A DNA stretch of 64,000 nt from Lichenostomus cassidix (lineage: Eukaryota; Chordata; Aves; Passeriformes; Meliphagidae): the NCBI GenBank assembly GCA_008360975.2, contig CM039182.1:51038491-51102490 (forward strand). The letters run 5' to 3'. The position numbers and the translations under genes are program-made. The notes beneath the pieces are model-generated. The model did not search any database, was not told the DNA's origin, and saw nothing but the letters and a program-made list of their open reading frames with translations. Within the stretch, counting starts at the first letter, position 1. The number at the start of each line of letters is the position of its first letter. Below, piece after piece: positions 1 through 13,296 of the stretch.

Positions 1-861
1 AGTTCAGATATGCAGAGGGGAAGGTAACAGATTAGTTGGAACAGTTTTAATGTCTCAGAGTAGAAAAAAAGGATATTGTACTTTAATAAGAGGAGGGGAA
101 ATAATCTGACTTTCCTTGGTGTTATTTTTTTCTTCTCTGTGATTGATACCTTTTCCTCATTGTCTTTAGGGGTTGAACTCACCTACACTTCCAGAATTAT
201 TGGTATGTGCAGCCATTCACTTGCCCTTTTACCTGTCATCAATGAACTTGCCTTGTTGGCATATGGTGAGCTTTTTTCTCACCTTTTATTTTCATTTCTA
301 GCTGAACTTACTTGTAATGTATCTCAGATTTGTACTGGACCCAGAACTGGCAGTTGGCATAAACTTGAGGGAATTCAGAGCAGCTACTATTAATAAATAG
401 GAAAATGTTCATAAAAATGGTGATTGGGATGTCACATGGACTTGTATGCTTTATTGCACTTTCCAGCAGGCATCCAGACTAGCAGTAACTCTTACTGCTG
501 GCCTCAGCTAAACTACTCTGTTCTCCCCTGAGAACAGAGGGACTCTGTTCTATTAGATTCCTGAAATGTCAATATGAAGTTCATTTTTCCACATTTGAGT
601 AAAAACAGGAATATAATTTCTAGTTTGTATTGGATAACTTGAATTTGATGTTCTGTGCCACTTAATTTAGATTTAAACGTTTTGTTATGGTGATGTGCCT
701 GTTGTTGGATTGCATGCAATGAATTAGATCCTTCAACTACATGAGTCTGAGAGAAGTTATTTCAAGTGTTCTTAAGGGTTGGGAATCTATTATATACTTT
801 AGGAACAAGAAAATCTGACCCTCTCTAGGGCTGGCTAGCACCATGCTTTAAGCTTGGAATT
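1..861. other. Intron (TPK1, inferred), no feature seen
   Basis: AT-rich unique-looking sequence. Short open frames occur (for example 76-393) but have no recognisable product. Assignment to TPK1 intron rests only on the exon far downstream in the same orientation. Confidence 0.5.
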
Positions 862-1370
862 GAATCACAGAATCGTTTGGAAAAGACCTCCAAGATCATT
901 GAGTCCAGCCTTTGATTGATCGTCACCTGGCACATGGCACTGTGTGCCATATCCAGTTGTTTCTTGAACATCTCCAGGGATTGTGACTTCATCACTTCCA
1001 CAGCCACCCCATTCCAATGTTTAAAAACCCTTTCCATGAAGAAATTCCTTCTGATGTCCAGCCTGAACCTTCCCTGGAGCAGTCTGTGGCTACATCCTCT
1101 CATCCTGTCACTTGTTACCAGGGAGAAGAGGCTGATCCCCACCTGCCTACACCCTCCTTTCAGGCAGTTGTAGGGAGTGATAAGGTCTCCCCTGAGCCTC
1201 CTTTTCTCCAGGCTAAACACTCCCAGCTCTCTCAGCTTCTCCTCATAGGATTTGTGTTTCAGACCCTTCACCAGCCTTGCAGCCCTTTTCTGGACATGCT
1301 CCAGCACCTCAATGTCTTTCTTGAAATGAGATGAGACAAAACTGGACATAGGACTCAAGATGCAAAGTGG
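862..1370 (-). mobile_element. CR1 LINE 3' fragment, antisense
   Basis: Read on the minus strand, this is the end of CR1 ORF2 (C-terminal end of the reverse-transcriptase polyprotein) plus the short 3' tail. The peptide contains [16 protein letters not shown], then [23 protein letters not shown], cut here as [19 protein letters not shown], and [14 protein letters not shown], all hallmark CR1 strings. The + strand begins at the element's 3' end with the familiar gaatcacagaatcg then ggaaaagacctccaagatc. The frame stays open for 192 codons (825-1403), running past the usual ORF2 stop into the tail. The element is 5'-truncated, as most CR1 copies are, and cannot move by itself. Confidence 0.95.
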
Positions 1371-4300
1371 GATCTGGATTTTAGGATGTGCAGTAGTTTG
1401 CACTAGCAGGGATTTTGGGAAGAGAGTTTTTGTAGATTATGTTTTGCCTGTGACTCACTGTATAGGCTTCATGTTTACCAGATTTTCAATGGTGAACTGG
1501 AAACTTAAATTTATCTTTAGAAAACCAAGCTTAAAACTCCAGAAATATGGTAAAATTATCCTGTTAGTGACATATATATTGTTAGTGCCTTTCTGGTTCA
1601 GAATTTGGGCTCTTGAGAGATGTGGCCTAGGTGTGTGGACAATTTAAAAGATAGGTTTCATTAACTTTTGTGAATTTTTAGATAGTTATTTAAAAAGCTG
1701 AGTACAGAGCTGATCTTTCAGGCCTTTTGCACCTCAAGTTCAAGTTCCCCTCCCCATAGTAGATGCTGTGACTGAATGAGGTCTCTAGATAAAGTTTGAA
1801 ACATAGTAGGCTGCATATTTTTTGTTGTTGATTTTAGCTCTCTGCAAGTCCAGCAGCAGGAAATTCTGAGATTTAAAAGGATTTTTATTTGTTTAATGGA
1901 TTTGAGATTTTGTTTGAAAAATAGAAAAAAAAGAAAAGAGTAATTAAGATTCCCCTCTGTGATGCTTTGAAAAACTAAACCCTGCTGAGCTGGAGTTCAG
2001 AGTTACAGAGCAATATAGAATTACTTTGAAGTACTAGTGAGAAGCATAACAGATGATTACAGCACAAGTTAAAAATAGATCATTACACTGCTTTTTCTAT
2101 GAAGCCAGGATGCAAATCCCATTAGGGGAGTTCCATTGTCACAAGATTTGTTGTATAGAAGCCTTTGATAGCATCGTGCTATATATCTGGTTACCATGAT
2201 GTTTCCCAGAGGACTGTTGAAAGAAGGAGCTTTGGAAAATATTGTCAGGAGAGTGCTTTGGAGCACCCCAAGCAGAAAGAGAAGCATAAGGCAATATAAA
2301 AAAAGATGATTCATGGCTCATTTTGTTAGTGATTCGAGAAGAGCAATGGTCCTGGGAATGAACCCAGGGAGCAGAGGTGACATGCATGAGGTTAGCATAA
2401 GTAAGACCCGTGACAGAAAAAAGCAGGTTCTTAATCCCATAAAAGGAACTCTTGGATTTTCACTGCCTCAAGCTACACCATGAAAAGCATTTAAAAAGAT
2501 TGTTTCTCTGGGAGTCACTACAGGGCAAAAGTATTACTTTCATAGCTAGAACTTAGCATGAATCCACTACTAGGGTGAAGTGTAAGGTCTTGTAAAATAT
2601 GGATATTATCTAGGATTGCAGGTGTCAGAGTCTTCTCACTGGTTGTGATGGCCTTTGGATCAAACCATCATGTTATAGTCTTCCTTTTTCTCTTACTCCA
2701 GTGTTGCCTTAGGGCAGAAAACCCTTTTTTAATAAGAAGGAAAAAAAAATTGGAAAAAAAGAAAAAAAATCCCAAGAAGCCCATAGTGGTACAAATGGCT
2801 CACCTTGATCCAGTGTTTATTTCAAATGGTGATCGCTTTTTAAAAGTGGATCTTGTCTTTTTGATTTGCCTGAGTCATGTTTTATTTCCAGATTTTGAAT
2901 TTTAAAAGTTTTGATTACTTTATTACTGTGATTGCAATTATGAATTCAGCCAGTGAACAGTTTAACTCTTCTGTAATATGTTGAAACTATGCTAGTGTTT
3001 ATAAGCTACTTGACTGATGGAGTGTGCATCCTTCATTGTATTCAGTTCCTGAAGGGACATCAGTACTTTGAGAATACAGATGTTGCATTGCTGGTTTTCT
3101 CATTTGAATGGTTTACACACTGTCTTGTGTTCACCTACATTATCAAGTACTAAAACTGAACTGTAAATTCATGCAAGTCAGAAAATAGCTATGTTTTCTG
3201 CTCTACTCATTGTCTCTTCTCTTTCGTACAGTAGACTGTTTTGTTAGATTTCAGCATTATATAAATGTGTTACTAAAAATAATCTATGCATTTACATTTA
3301 GAAAAGAGCATAGTAGGATTATTTTTTTAATGCATAATTGGTTAGATGTTAGCCAAAAATCTAGCACATAGAAGTGGATCAAGTATTGTGGCTATTAACA
3401 ACACAGCTCATGTTTTAGTAAGGACTTAAGGTGGGTCCACTGGACTGAAGTCCTTTGAGGTACAAAGCAGAAGTGAGGTAAGTGCATTGTCTGGCTCAAA
3501 TCATACCAGAAGTAAGAGATTTTGATTGTCTTCTGGTTTTGGATGTCTAAATTGCCATCTTAAATGGACTCTGGTTTCCTAACCTTCCCTTTTACTCATA
3601 CAGGATTGGGAGAGAAGCTGAGCACTCAGCAGCTGAGACATGCAGTCATGCAGCACATCTTAACAGCTTGGCCTATGTTTCATCTTGATTGAAAACCACT
3701 AAAAGCACTGAATGTTTGAACAGTCCACTTACTGTCTTGACAGCTAATCCAAGATAAAGGGAATGAGAATTACACCTTCTATTCCTAGGAGGATAAATAT
3801 TAAGTCCCTTATTCCTTGCACAGAGCATGACTATGAATAAACCTTTACAAAGCAGCAGTGCAGTATACTTTCTCTTTCTCTAAAACCTTCCAGACTTCAA
3901 GAATTTTGGAAGTCAGAGGACTTTTCTAGGTAAGCATGTATCACAAAAGTAATGTAAAAATTATTTCTCTCTAATTTTTTCAGATTTTTTTCCTATCCCA
4001 GTGTTAAGTAAATGTGGAAAATTGTGTCCTCTGTGATGGATGCTGCATTTGAAGGAGCAAGCATCTGTGGTCATTCAGACATAAATCTTTTCATTGCTAG
4101 AAAGATGTGCAGTAATTACAGATCTGGAACACGACTGCTGATGAGGTTTCTAGAGAAAGTGATTAATATCAGCAAACTCTGCTGAAGAAGTCACAGCATT
4201 TGGTCATTGCCAAATGAATCGCCCTTAGCATGACATAGATCATATGTCAACTCTGTTTGACTGAGCTGTGTAATCATTTTTACAGATATATGTAAAAATA

Positions 4301-6040
4301 TCTAGAGTATCAAAAGGTGTGTTTACATTGCAGGAGAGGCTTTAGACCGTCGGAAGAAGGTTCTGTCAGCAGTAGTAGTCTTACAAAGAACTTTGAGCAG
4401 GTTGAACCCTCTGAATATCTCACAGAACTGTCTGTTTTGATTCATTCCACTTCCCTGCTTAGGCAGAGACTCAGAGACTCTGCTTTTTTATTTGTTTTCC
4501 AAGGTTGAATAACTGTTCTAGAAGTTACGGTGGGAACAGAGAGTGAGCAAAGAACAGAGAGAGGGGGATGTGGAACATGCCCAAGTGCATAGAACATTAC
4601 TGTATAATCCATCATTTTTAGGAAAAAAAAAAGAAAGATCAGGACAAGAGGGATTGTAGCCAGTTTTAATTCCTGGGAATATTAAGGAAGTAGACTGATT
4701 CTTCCAATTTGTCTATATATTGTCCTTGGTGGTGTTATAATATAAATAACTGTGATCTTACCAACTGTTTGGCAAAAGTCACAGTTTCCCTTTCTTTTTT
4801 TTTACTTATATTTGTGAATCTGTCTTTCCCTCAGCTTTCTGAAGAGGAGAAAGCGTAAAAGGGTGCATGAGACATAGTAAATGTCCACTAAATCTCACAC
4901 TGATAAGGTTTAAAGTTGCTTAAGTAGTAATGCACTGGGTCCTCCAGATACATCTCTCTTAACCTGGGATATTTAGCCAAAGTTTATTAGTTTCCTAAGT
5001 TGATGTGAGTATTTTCCTGAGTCAATGGACAGAGATCTGAATTGTCTTCTGGATCTCCACAGAAATTTAAATATATCTGCTATGTACCTAAAATTGGGGA
5101 TGTGTGGAGGCCTGAATAGGAACCAAGATTTCAAGTTATTTTCTCTTCTATTTCCTTGGCCATTGTACTGCAAAAACAAGAGGTAATTAATTTCTGTGGT
5201 AGCTGGAGTCTATAGTTAGTCTGCTCTGTTTAATCTCAGTGTTGTCTTCTACTCTCAAGTCTTTCCCATTAGCCACATCAAACTTTCCTTCTCTATTTAG
5301 TGACAGAAGGACAATAAGGTTAAGTCTCTGGAGACTGCAAAGCTGTCATCTAATTCTGAACATCCTGTGGTTGTTGTTTTCCTTGACCACCTCTTTTTCT
5401 GTAGGCCTGTGCACCTTTGTCACAGAGCAACATTCTCATTAGGACTTTGTAAAACCCAGGTACATATTAACAAGGCATCCAAAGCTGACCTTTTGTCTGG
5501 GAGGGAGATTGCTAATGCTCTTGGCAATGATTTGTAAAGTCTGCTTTCCTGGGTGAATTTAGGATCAGTTTAGTGTTTAAGATTACTTCCAAATCATGCA
5601 TTTAATTTTATTGCTTTTTCTTTAGATCTGTAGATTTGAGTGAGTGTTAATGCATCCCTCATATTGCATTCAGTGATTATAGTGCTTGATATCCTTTATA
5701 TTCACCTTCTAGAAATGCTTTGGCAGCAGAACTGACTATGCCAAAATGCATAAGAAAGGGTGGAAATAATAAATGCACTATCAATTTGGCTGACACAGTT
5801 CAACATTTTAAGTTTTGTTTGTGACCCACTGTTCATCTCTGGCAATTTGAATATACATATGCAGTGTCCTTTTTTAAAATGCGTGGGACAATAGGTAGAC
5901 TCTAGTGTTATTAGCATAATAAATCTTTACTAAAAGAGTTTTCTTTTATGTTGCAAGTGCATCCTGCTGCTGTTCTCATTTAGATATTAAATTTATAGGT
6001 GTGCAAAATTTGTTGAAGTCTGCTGCAAGTCTTAGCAGGC
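1371..6040. other. Intron (TPK1, inferred), no gene seen
   Basis: AT-rich sequence with an A-rich patch around 2735-2769. Open frames are all under 100 codons with no family resemblance. No transposon end, RNA gene or splice-flanked exon stands out. Confidence 0.5.
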
Positions 6041-6118
6041 TTTTGGGGGGGAGGATTTTTTGGGGAGGTTTTGGGGGTTTTTGTTTGGCTTTTTTTGGTG
6101 TGTGTGTGTGGTTTTTTT
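6041..6118 (+). repeat. G/T-rich low-complexity block with a short (GT)n tract
   Basis: The + strand lacks almost all C and A over this stretch. G runs of 7 (6045-6051), 4 (6062-6065) and 5 (6073-6077) alternate with T runs, followed by a (GT)n tract at 6098-6110 and a T run. Splitting the G7 run gives four G-triplets, so a loose G-quadruplex is possible, though one loop is 10 bases long. Confidence 0.85.
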
Positions 6119-9100
6119 CTTTTGTGAGTGTGCTATATTATCCCACTGGGACTGCTTAAAATAGCGTGAATAACTGCACACTGAACCTTTGTCCTTGCTG
6201 ATGCAGTAGCATCAAACTGTCTAGGCCGCTTCTTTATCAAGGTAGTGCAGGATGCTGTAGTTGATAATCCATATTACTAGACATAAAAGTTGAGAAAAAG
6301 GATCTTGAAGACACTTCAGGCCAACAAGTTTATATTTTAGATGTTGTGTTTGCAGTAAAGAAGTATCCAGCTCCTTCCTAGGTCTTCCCAGAAGAATGGC
6401 ACAATCATTGCCTGCAAACTGAATGCACTGCCAAAAATAAGCAATAAAAGGTTTTGTTTGGAGTGATTTAGGAGTGTTCTAAGCCTATTCATCTTCTTAG
6501 TCCTAGTTTGTTTGTGATACTTTTCCTAGCATTGTATTATAGAAGAAGAATATCACTGTTTCCCATGAATTAGTATTGTGGTCTGAAGAGGACCTTATGA
6601 TGTGTTTTTCTTCACTCATAGACTCAGTTGCTGAACCTGCAAAAGAGGAGCTTGTGTGGATGTTCCTTTTTACTTACTGAGAGGGCAGAGCCGCTGTAGA
6701 CATTCAGATGGGAGTTAGAAGTCATTTTTAGACCCTAGGAAATAGGAGATATCAGTGGATTTGATAATTTCATGCTGAAGTCTTTAGGATTAGAGAAAGG
6801 TAAGAAATAATGCTCTCATTAGAGTAAAAACCACTCTGATACAGATTGAAGAATTTTGAGCTTTGGCTTGGGAAACCTCTCCATGTGAAGAGGTCAAAAG
6901 TCATTTGAGTCTGTGCTCCCTTGGGAGTACAGGGATTTATTTTTCTACAGTCACTTAGGAGCTGTTGGTCTTGCCCCAGCGAATCTAGAAATAGTAGGAT
7001 GTGAAAGTGGGACATTGATTTGCATGAGGGCACTGAATCCGTCCGTGATTTCTCTGTGGAAGAACTCTTCTCTCTGAACATGAATGAGTGATCGTTTAAG
7101 CCACGTGTGTTTATATGTCACTTAAGAAATTTTTCTAAGTCTAGAGGTATTTCTGGTCCTCATGTCATACTTCATTTTCTGTTTGGGATTCATCACCAGA
7201 ATTAGAATTGTGTTTCAAATCATACTGCAAGTACATACCCTGCCTGTAATATTTCTAAAATGCCAAATTTTTCCAGATACTGACGGAAGCAGTGGAAAGG
7301 AGCATCTGGCACCATATTCAAGTTTGAAACATACATGTTCTGAACAAGCAATACTGTGATGACATGAGTGCTTCTGGGATATCTTCTGTTCACTCAGCAT
7401 TTGAAATATAGTGCTAAAATAAACAAATTGCGCTAGGGTCCACTAAGGACTAAAAACCACCCATTCATTTACTTGTACTAAAGCAACTGTTTGTTCAGGA
7501 TGTTGTGTCAGTCTATTGGTAATGCTGTAGCACAGGTGTATTTTGTTTAGAAAAAGCATTCTGAATCCATGCTAGAAGCAGCTGAGAGAGAAGCTGAATG
7601 TGAAGGTTGACACACTGTATTTTCATGGAGAATATGCAACATTTGGGCATTCCAAGAGAATTGTGGAAGTTACAATATACCCAAGCATAAATAAGCATAA
7701 GGAGTGCTTTTTCAAAGTAGCCTAGAGAAGTTGTGCCATTTAAAATTGGCAAGTTTCATCGCCTTCAATTCTTTGGAAAATCCTACTCAAATCATGTGAA
7801 AAAAACATGCTTATCTAATTGAGATTCCCAGACTTTTTTTTCCTCATTAGCAAATGAAAGTTGGGAAGAGATCCTGTCATGCTAAAGTGTGAGTATCCAT
7901 ATATCATGAGTCTTCTTTTTGTGCACGGTGGTTGTTGAGATCTGTTCAAGTAGTGATGAACATCAAAGTTTATGGTTTCAAGACTTACATAGAGTGTTTG
8001 AGTGTGATAAAGCAAGAGGCCAAAAGCCTTCATCAGCTATGAAGGTTGTTTATGGCTTTGTGGTCATCTTCTTTTCTTGTATGATTTATGTTTAGAAAAT
8101 AGAGGTGATAAATCTTTGAGCCTTTGTTGGCAAAAACTGCAAGTCTTGTAACCATTGGTTAGCTTTTCTGTGACTTCATTAAATCTTGGCTCAATGCCTA
8201 TCTCCTTAAACTACAATGGGCTGTGGATGAGGAGCTGGCATACCATTCTGGATGTCAGTTTGTGTAGGAGAATAAATCACAAACTTGCAAGATGGTAGAG
8301 TTTCAGGTTTCCACAAAAAAGCTCATCCAGACAAACCCCAAACAGCAACACCTTCCCAAGTAACACTTTGCTTGGATAAGTAATCTTTGGAGGAATGCAG
8401 TAAAATGAATCCTGAATGTTAGGAGCCATTTTTCAATCTCAACGTTTTTTATCTGCTAACTTTCTGTTGGAGTTTAATCTATTAAAGTTCCAAATGAGTG
8501 TGAATTCCAGTTCATTGCCCACTGATATTATTTAGGCTGTAAGACTTGTGAAATGGATTTTATTGACACGTTTGAAAGTTAACCCTCTCCTATGCTCCTA
8601 GAAAAAAGGCTGTGGACAGCCTCTGAATGCACAGGCTGCAGCCTTGACAAAATCTTCAGAAATATAAACAAATACTGGTAAATTGGGCTGAAAATAAATT
8701 ACATTTGTCTCACTCAGAATTTTAATTGTTTTCAGAAGATTCACGAGAAATTAATAAACTAATGTATAATACCAAGGTATTTATTCAGATATTTTGCAGC
8801 ATCAGCTTTTATATGCAGCCATAGGCACTTGAGACAGAAGTCCTGTTCCTACTCATGTCAAAAGTAGTTGTTTCCTTGACTTCAGTCACTGTTTCAGAAA
8901 GAAGTGATATGCCTTCACTGCCCTTGCTTATAGACCTCATCACTCTCCAGTGCAGTGAAGTCCATGTGAGAGTTGTCCTTCCTTAGGAGAAGGCAAAAGT
9001 TTCCAATAGGATGAGCTGTCTATACAGCATTAATAAGACACTTTATTTCTTCCCTCCCTCACCCCACCTTCAAAGATGCTCTAATGGAAAACAGATATGG

Positions 9101-11304
9101 TCAACTGCTTCAGCTGTTTCACATTCTTTATCTGAAAGTTACATTTTTATAAGTAGCTCATAAAAGAGCAATAAATTCTGATTTGCTAAAAGCCATTTGG
9201 TTAATGGATTGCTTCAGAACTATTTATAATAGGAGCTATCTATGTAATTAACAGTTAAAGGCACAAGCAGTATGTTTTATAAGATGCATGTTGCCATTGT
9301 TTATTAATCCTTTGCAAGCAATGTGTGGCTGCATTCTAAATTCCAGCACCTATTTTGTTTAAAATTAGTGTAATATTGAGTTAGTAATTTAAAATAGCGT
9401 TTGTATCGTATCTCCAGAAATTGTCTCCCCTCACCAGTCAGTGGTGTTCTGGAAGGCTTACACCTTGGATTTAAATCTAGTGGTTGAAAACATCAGAACT
9501 TGGTGAAGGCAGATGCAGTGATACGGCCTGAATTTGGTAAGCCTGAGCAAGGGGTGATAGAATACGTGGGTGCAAAGCTCATCTTCCATTCAGTTGGAAG
9601 GACAGACACATTATGAGAGATCAAGACAGAGATACAAACACACAGTGTTTTGTTCCGATGTCTCTATTGACTCCAGATGTGTAGGGTTGGGTTTCAGGTA
9701 GAGTTTGGCAGACTTTCACCACGTCCAGCCTCACCCATACTGCTTCTTTTGGCCTAATCTTGCAGCTCCTCAGGGACTCACATGGCACAGTCAGCAGCAT
9801 ATGTGGAAAACTCTTAGAAACAACCACAGAATTGTTGCTGACTGCTGGGTTGCATGTGAGGAAGTGTCACCCTCTGACATGATTCAACCACTTCCATACC
9901 ATCAGAAATAAAATGAAAAGGACCTAAAGATGTCAAGTGGTTTTTATGTCCTTCTTGATGATATTCAAATCTATGTCTGAGAGGTGAAGTACTACATACT
10001 ACTTCCTTGGACTGTTCATCCTCTTTGTGGTGCTCAAAAGTCTCCTTCTACTTAAAATTATTTTCCTAAGTGTTTCTTTAAAAGTTCTCCAAAGATCCAG
10101 CAAAATAAAAATGCATAGCTGATCTTGTGTGAAAAGAAAAAGTCTGCAAGCACACAGCAATTTCAGAGAAGCTGGCAGGAATTTTTAATGTGACTGAAAG
10201 TGTCTGAGTGACAAATTAGTAATAAAAATGTCACTAATTAGACCATAGTAAAATCTTGATAATCAAAACTACTTGGGCGAGACTAAATATATTCAGATGA
10301 CGGGTAGGCCAGATAATGGGAATCAGCTGAACAGAGAGACAAGCTGGCAGCTTGTTACAAAGACATGCTTTAGAGAGATGGTGGGTGTTTTGAATAAACA
10401 AGCACCTAACATAATTACAGAACATAGTCCAAATGTAGTAGTGAAAGGACAGCTAGATGAAGAATTTTAAATAGTAGGGAAACATCATCTCCCTTGCATG
10501 AAGGAGGACAGAGGCAGTGCTTGAACTTTGTGGTTTTATTGAGACACATAAGCTTGGGAAGTATGGCTTAAACCAGGCTGAAATCTGCTCTGTTCTATCA
10601 AAATGAACCATGGGTGCTTCAAGGGGCCTTTTGGGTCTTCTGTTCTGTCACCAGCACAAGTTCATCACATGAGACATCAATATGATTTGGGTTTGCAGCA
10701 GGATAAATTACCTCTTTAAGAGCGATTGGGCTAGCTGCTTTCCTCAGGTAACAGGAGAGTTCTGTGGTAGGAGCTGGTGACACACTTCTGGGGAAAGGGA
10801 GGAGACACAAGGAGATTTACTTTATCCTTGGGGCAGCTGGGTTAGTAAATACAGCTGTATTTTAGTAAAAAACATGCTAAAAATGCTAGCAAGTGCCCCT
10901 TGCAGGAGGATGAAAGTTTGACAGTGAGGGAGCAAGATGTCCATAGAATAAAGGAAAAATACAATGTCAGTATCAGCTATTGTGTGAGGAAGAAAAACCT
11001 CCAGTCTTAGGGGTATGTCTTTTAAGCAGGAGCTTTTTGATTCATTGTTTGGTGAGTTGAACTGACTTACAGGGATGCTGTGATCCTTTAACTCATTTGT
11101 TCTGCTGGTTCTAATGCTGCATTTTTGTCGTTCTTACTATCCCTTCTCAAGTGAGATTGTGGGAGAAGTAGTACATTAAGTACTTAGTTCAGTGTTTTCA
11201 TGTGAAGCAAATTTATGGTGTGAGGTGAAAGGGCCTTTGGTACGGAAAAGAAAACAACCTTGGGAAACAGTGCTATAGAACTTGTAGGATAAAATGGCTC
11301 TGCT
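6119..11304. other. Intron (TPK1, inferred), no gene seen
   Basis: Nothing coding was recognised. The stretch around 9120-9400 is AT-rich with many TAAT/ATTA cores and no repeat signature, the texture often seen in conserved non-coding elements. That is an impression only. Confidence 0.5.
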
Positions 11305-11465
11305 ATGAATGTCAGCTTTTCAACTAAAGCTGGTAGCTTCTCAGTCCACTATGCCATTGTGAAGGGTATATTACAATGGGTGCAAGTTTTAGTTCCACCT
11401 TTAAGATAATGCTTACACCGTCTGGAAAATAAACTGGGGAAAATAAGCTTATTCTGGTTTTCAGG
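11305..11465. repeat. Diverged direct repeat, copy A
   Basis: This segment and 12290-12450 align by eye over about 110 bp and probably more. Shared landmarks in the same order are tcaacta, ttctcag/ttctcaa, cattgtgaa, attacaatgggtg/attacagtgggtg, and ctttaagataatgcttacacc/ctttaaaataatgcttatacc. The offset is about 990 bp. It may be two members of an ancient interspersed family or a local duplication. No coding potential is visible. Confidence 0.7.
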
Positions 11466-12289
11466 GAAAAAAAAAATTCTAGCTGATCCAGCTTTGCCAC
11501 ACCATAGCAAGACTAAACACAAGTGTGATTCCTTTTCTCTTTTCCAATTTCCTGTTGTAATCACTGTAATGCTGTGCTGGTATTACTGAACTATCCCTTC
11601 TGTGTTGCAGTAGGATCATTTGTGATGATGGCAATCACAAAGGACATTGCTGCTACAGAAGCACTGATCTATTCTTAAAAATACCACTTTTCAACATCAT
11701 TTGGTTTGAAGCATCTGCATTACCTGCCCAGGAGTCCTTCCTGGTGAAAGGAGTGGTAGAGACACCTCCAGAAAGGTGACTGAGAGTGCTGACATTAACG
11801 TACTGACCCAATTCACCCTGCTGAGTAGTCTTCTATCTTGTCCTTCTGATTTCTGTGCAGAGATTTTTAGGATCAGTTAGACAGGATGAATCAGGGCCAG
11901 CATGTGCATTTGAACCTTTATTCCCCTTGATGGTTGTAAGCCAAGAGTTTTTCTGCTTCCCTACAATCTGACACATAGAGGCCTGCCAAGAGCATCCATT
12001 TTTGACATCCCCTGCTTGCCCTCAGCCTGGCTTCTGACAATACAGCTCTTCCTCACACAGGACCACCCTTTTATTCACATTTGGCTTTGTAAATAGTTAA
12101 TATCTGGATGTTTCAGGCTTCTCCCTGGAGAGCATTGCATTCACTCACCAAGAATTTACTCACAAATTGGTATCATGCTTGAGCAGTCAATGGATGCTTA
12201 CACCAGAGGTGTGACTTCTGCTTAAGGTCAGATCCTCACATCTTAATTGATAATTGGAGAAGAAAATGGGATTCATATTTAAATGAAAT
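11466..12289. other. Spacer between the two diverged repeat copies
   Basis: About 0.8 kb with no coding potential and no retroviral protein remnants. If the flanking copies were LTRs, gag or pol scraps would be expected here; I see none. Confidence 0.45.
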
Positions 12290-12450
12290 TCTCAGGAATG
12301 TAGTCAGATTTCAACTAGTTAGTAGTTTCTCAATCACTGTGTCATTGTGAATACACTGTATGTATTACAGTGGGTGTGAGTTTCGATGCCAGCTTTAAAA
12401 TAATGCTTATACCCTCCATAAAAAAGCACAGTCTTGCTTTCAAAAATGAA
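12290..12450. repeat. Diverged direct repeat, copy B
   Basis: Partner of the copy near 11305-11465, same orientation. It carries a short insertion relative to copy A after cattgtgaa. Similarity fades on both sides, and the edges given are where I stop being able to align by eye. A 12-bp weak echo further downstream (ttgttgcagtaca here, tgtgttgcagtagg near 11605) hints that the duplicated unit could be longer. Confidence 0.7.
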
Positions 12451-13278
12451 CAGATTTCCCCCAGGGAAATCATGAGTGAACTTATTGGACTTTTATGGTT
12501 GTCTTGTTGCAGTACATGCAACCATAATTTATGCAGCCATAATTATTCACAAATTTGTGTCTACCTTACCTCCATGATGAAGGAAGTGTGTGTAGATTAT
12601 TTATGCACCTGGATTAACTCAGTAAAATATTAAATGAGCTCGTCTGATGCCATGATGATGGTCATTTTATACAAGAACACAGTGCTGGTGATTATGAAAG
12701 ATAGGCTGGTTGGAGTAAAGGCTGATCATGAACAAAGAGGGCTGTGAGTTAACAGATCAAATTTACACTTCAATTCCCTGTTGCATCAGTGCTGCAATTC
12801 TGGCAAGTGCTTGGGTGACTTCAGCAGCTTGTGAGTGGAAATACTAGCAAGTCAGAACCTGTGCAGGTATTTAACATAGCACTTCATATTCCTGCATTTA
12901 TAAAAAATATTTTGGTAAAGGTTGTACACTGGATGGTGCAAATTCTTTTCCATGAATCCACATATAATAAGGAGTGTAGTAATTACCTAGAAAATTTCTA
13001 ACTTAAAATAATTTATCTTCTTACTAAGTCAGTGGTGCTTGAGCTACCCATTATTAAAAACTGGGCATTTCAATTGATAGAAATGTACAATTTTCATCTA
13101 TGTTTTCTCTTAGGTCCACATTGTGGCAGGGTAGCATGAGGTTTTCCATATACTAGCACAGTGCTTATATCCACTTGTGGAATATTCTTTTTCTGAGCAG
13201 CTTTCTAAGCAGCTTTCTTCCTTGGGTCCAAGCAATTTCCATTACTAAGGAACTTCTAGCCATGGAAAATTTCTACAA

Positions 13279-13296
13279 ATATATATATATATATAT
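13279..13296. repeat. (AT)9 microsatellite
   Basis: Nine uninterrupted AT units. A likely length-polymorphic marker in the intron. Confidence 0.95.

Noticed and set aside
11305..12450. Complete endogenous retrovirus bounded by the diverged repeat pair
   Set aside because: The interior shows no gag, pol or env remnants and no primer-binding site; LTR status of the pair is unsupported.
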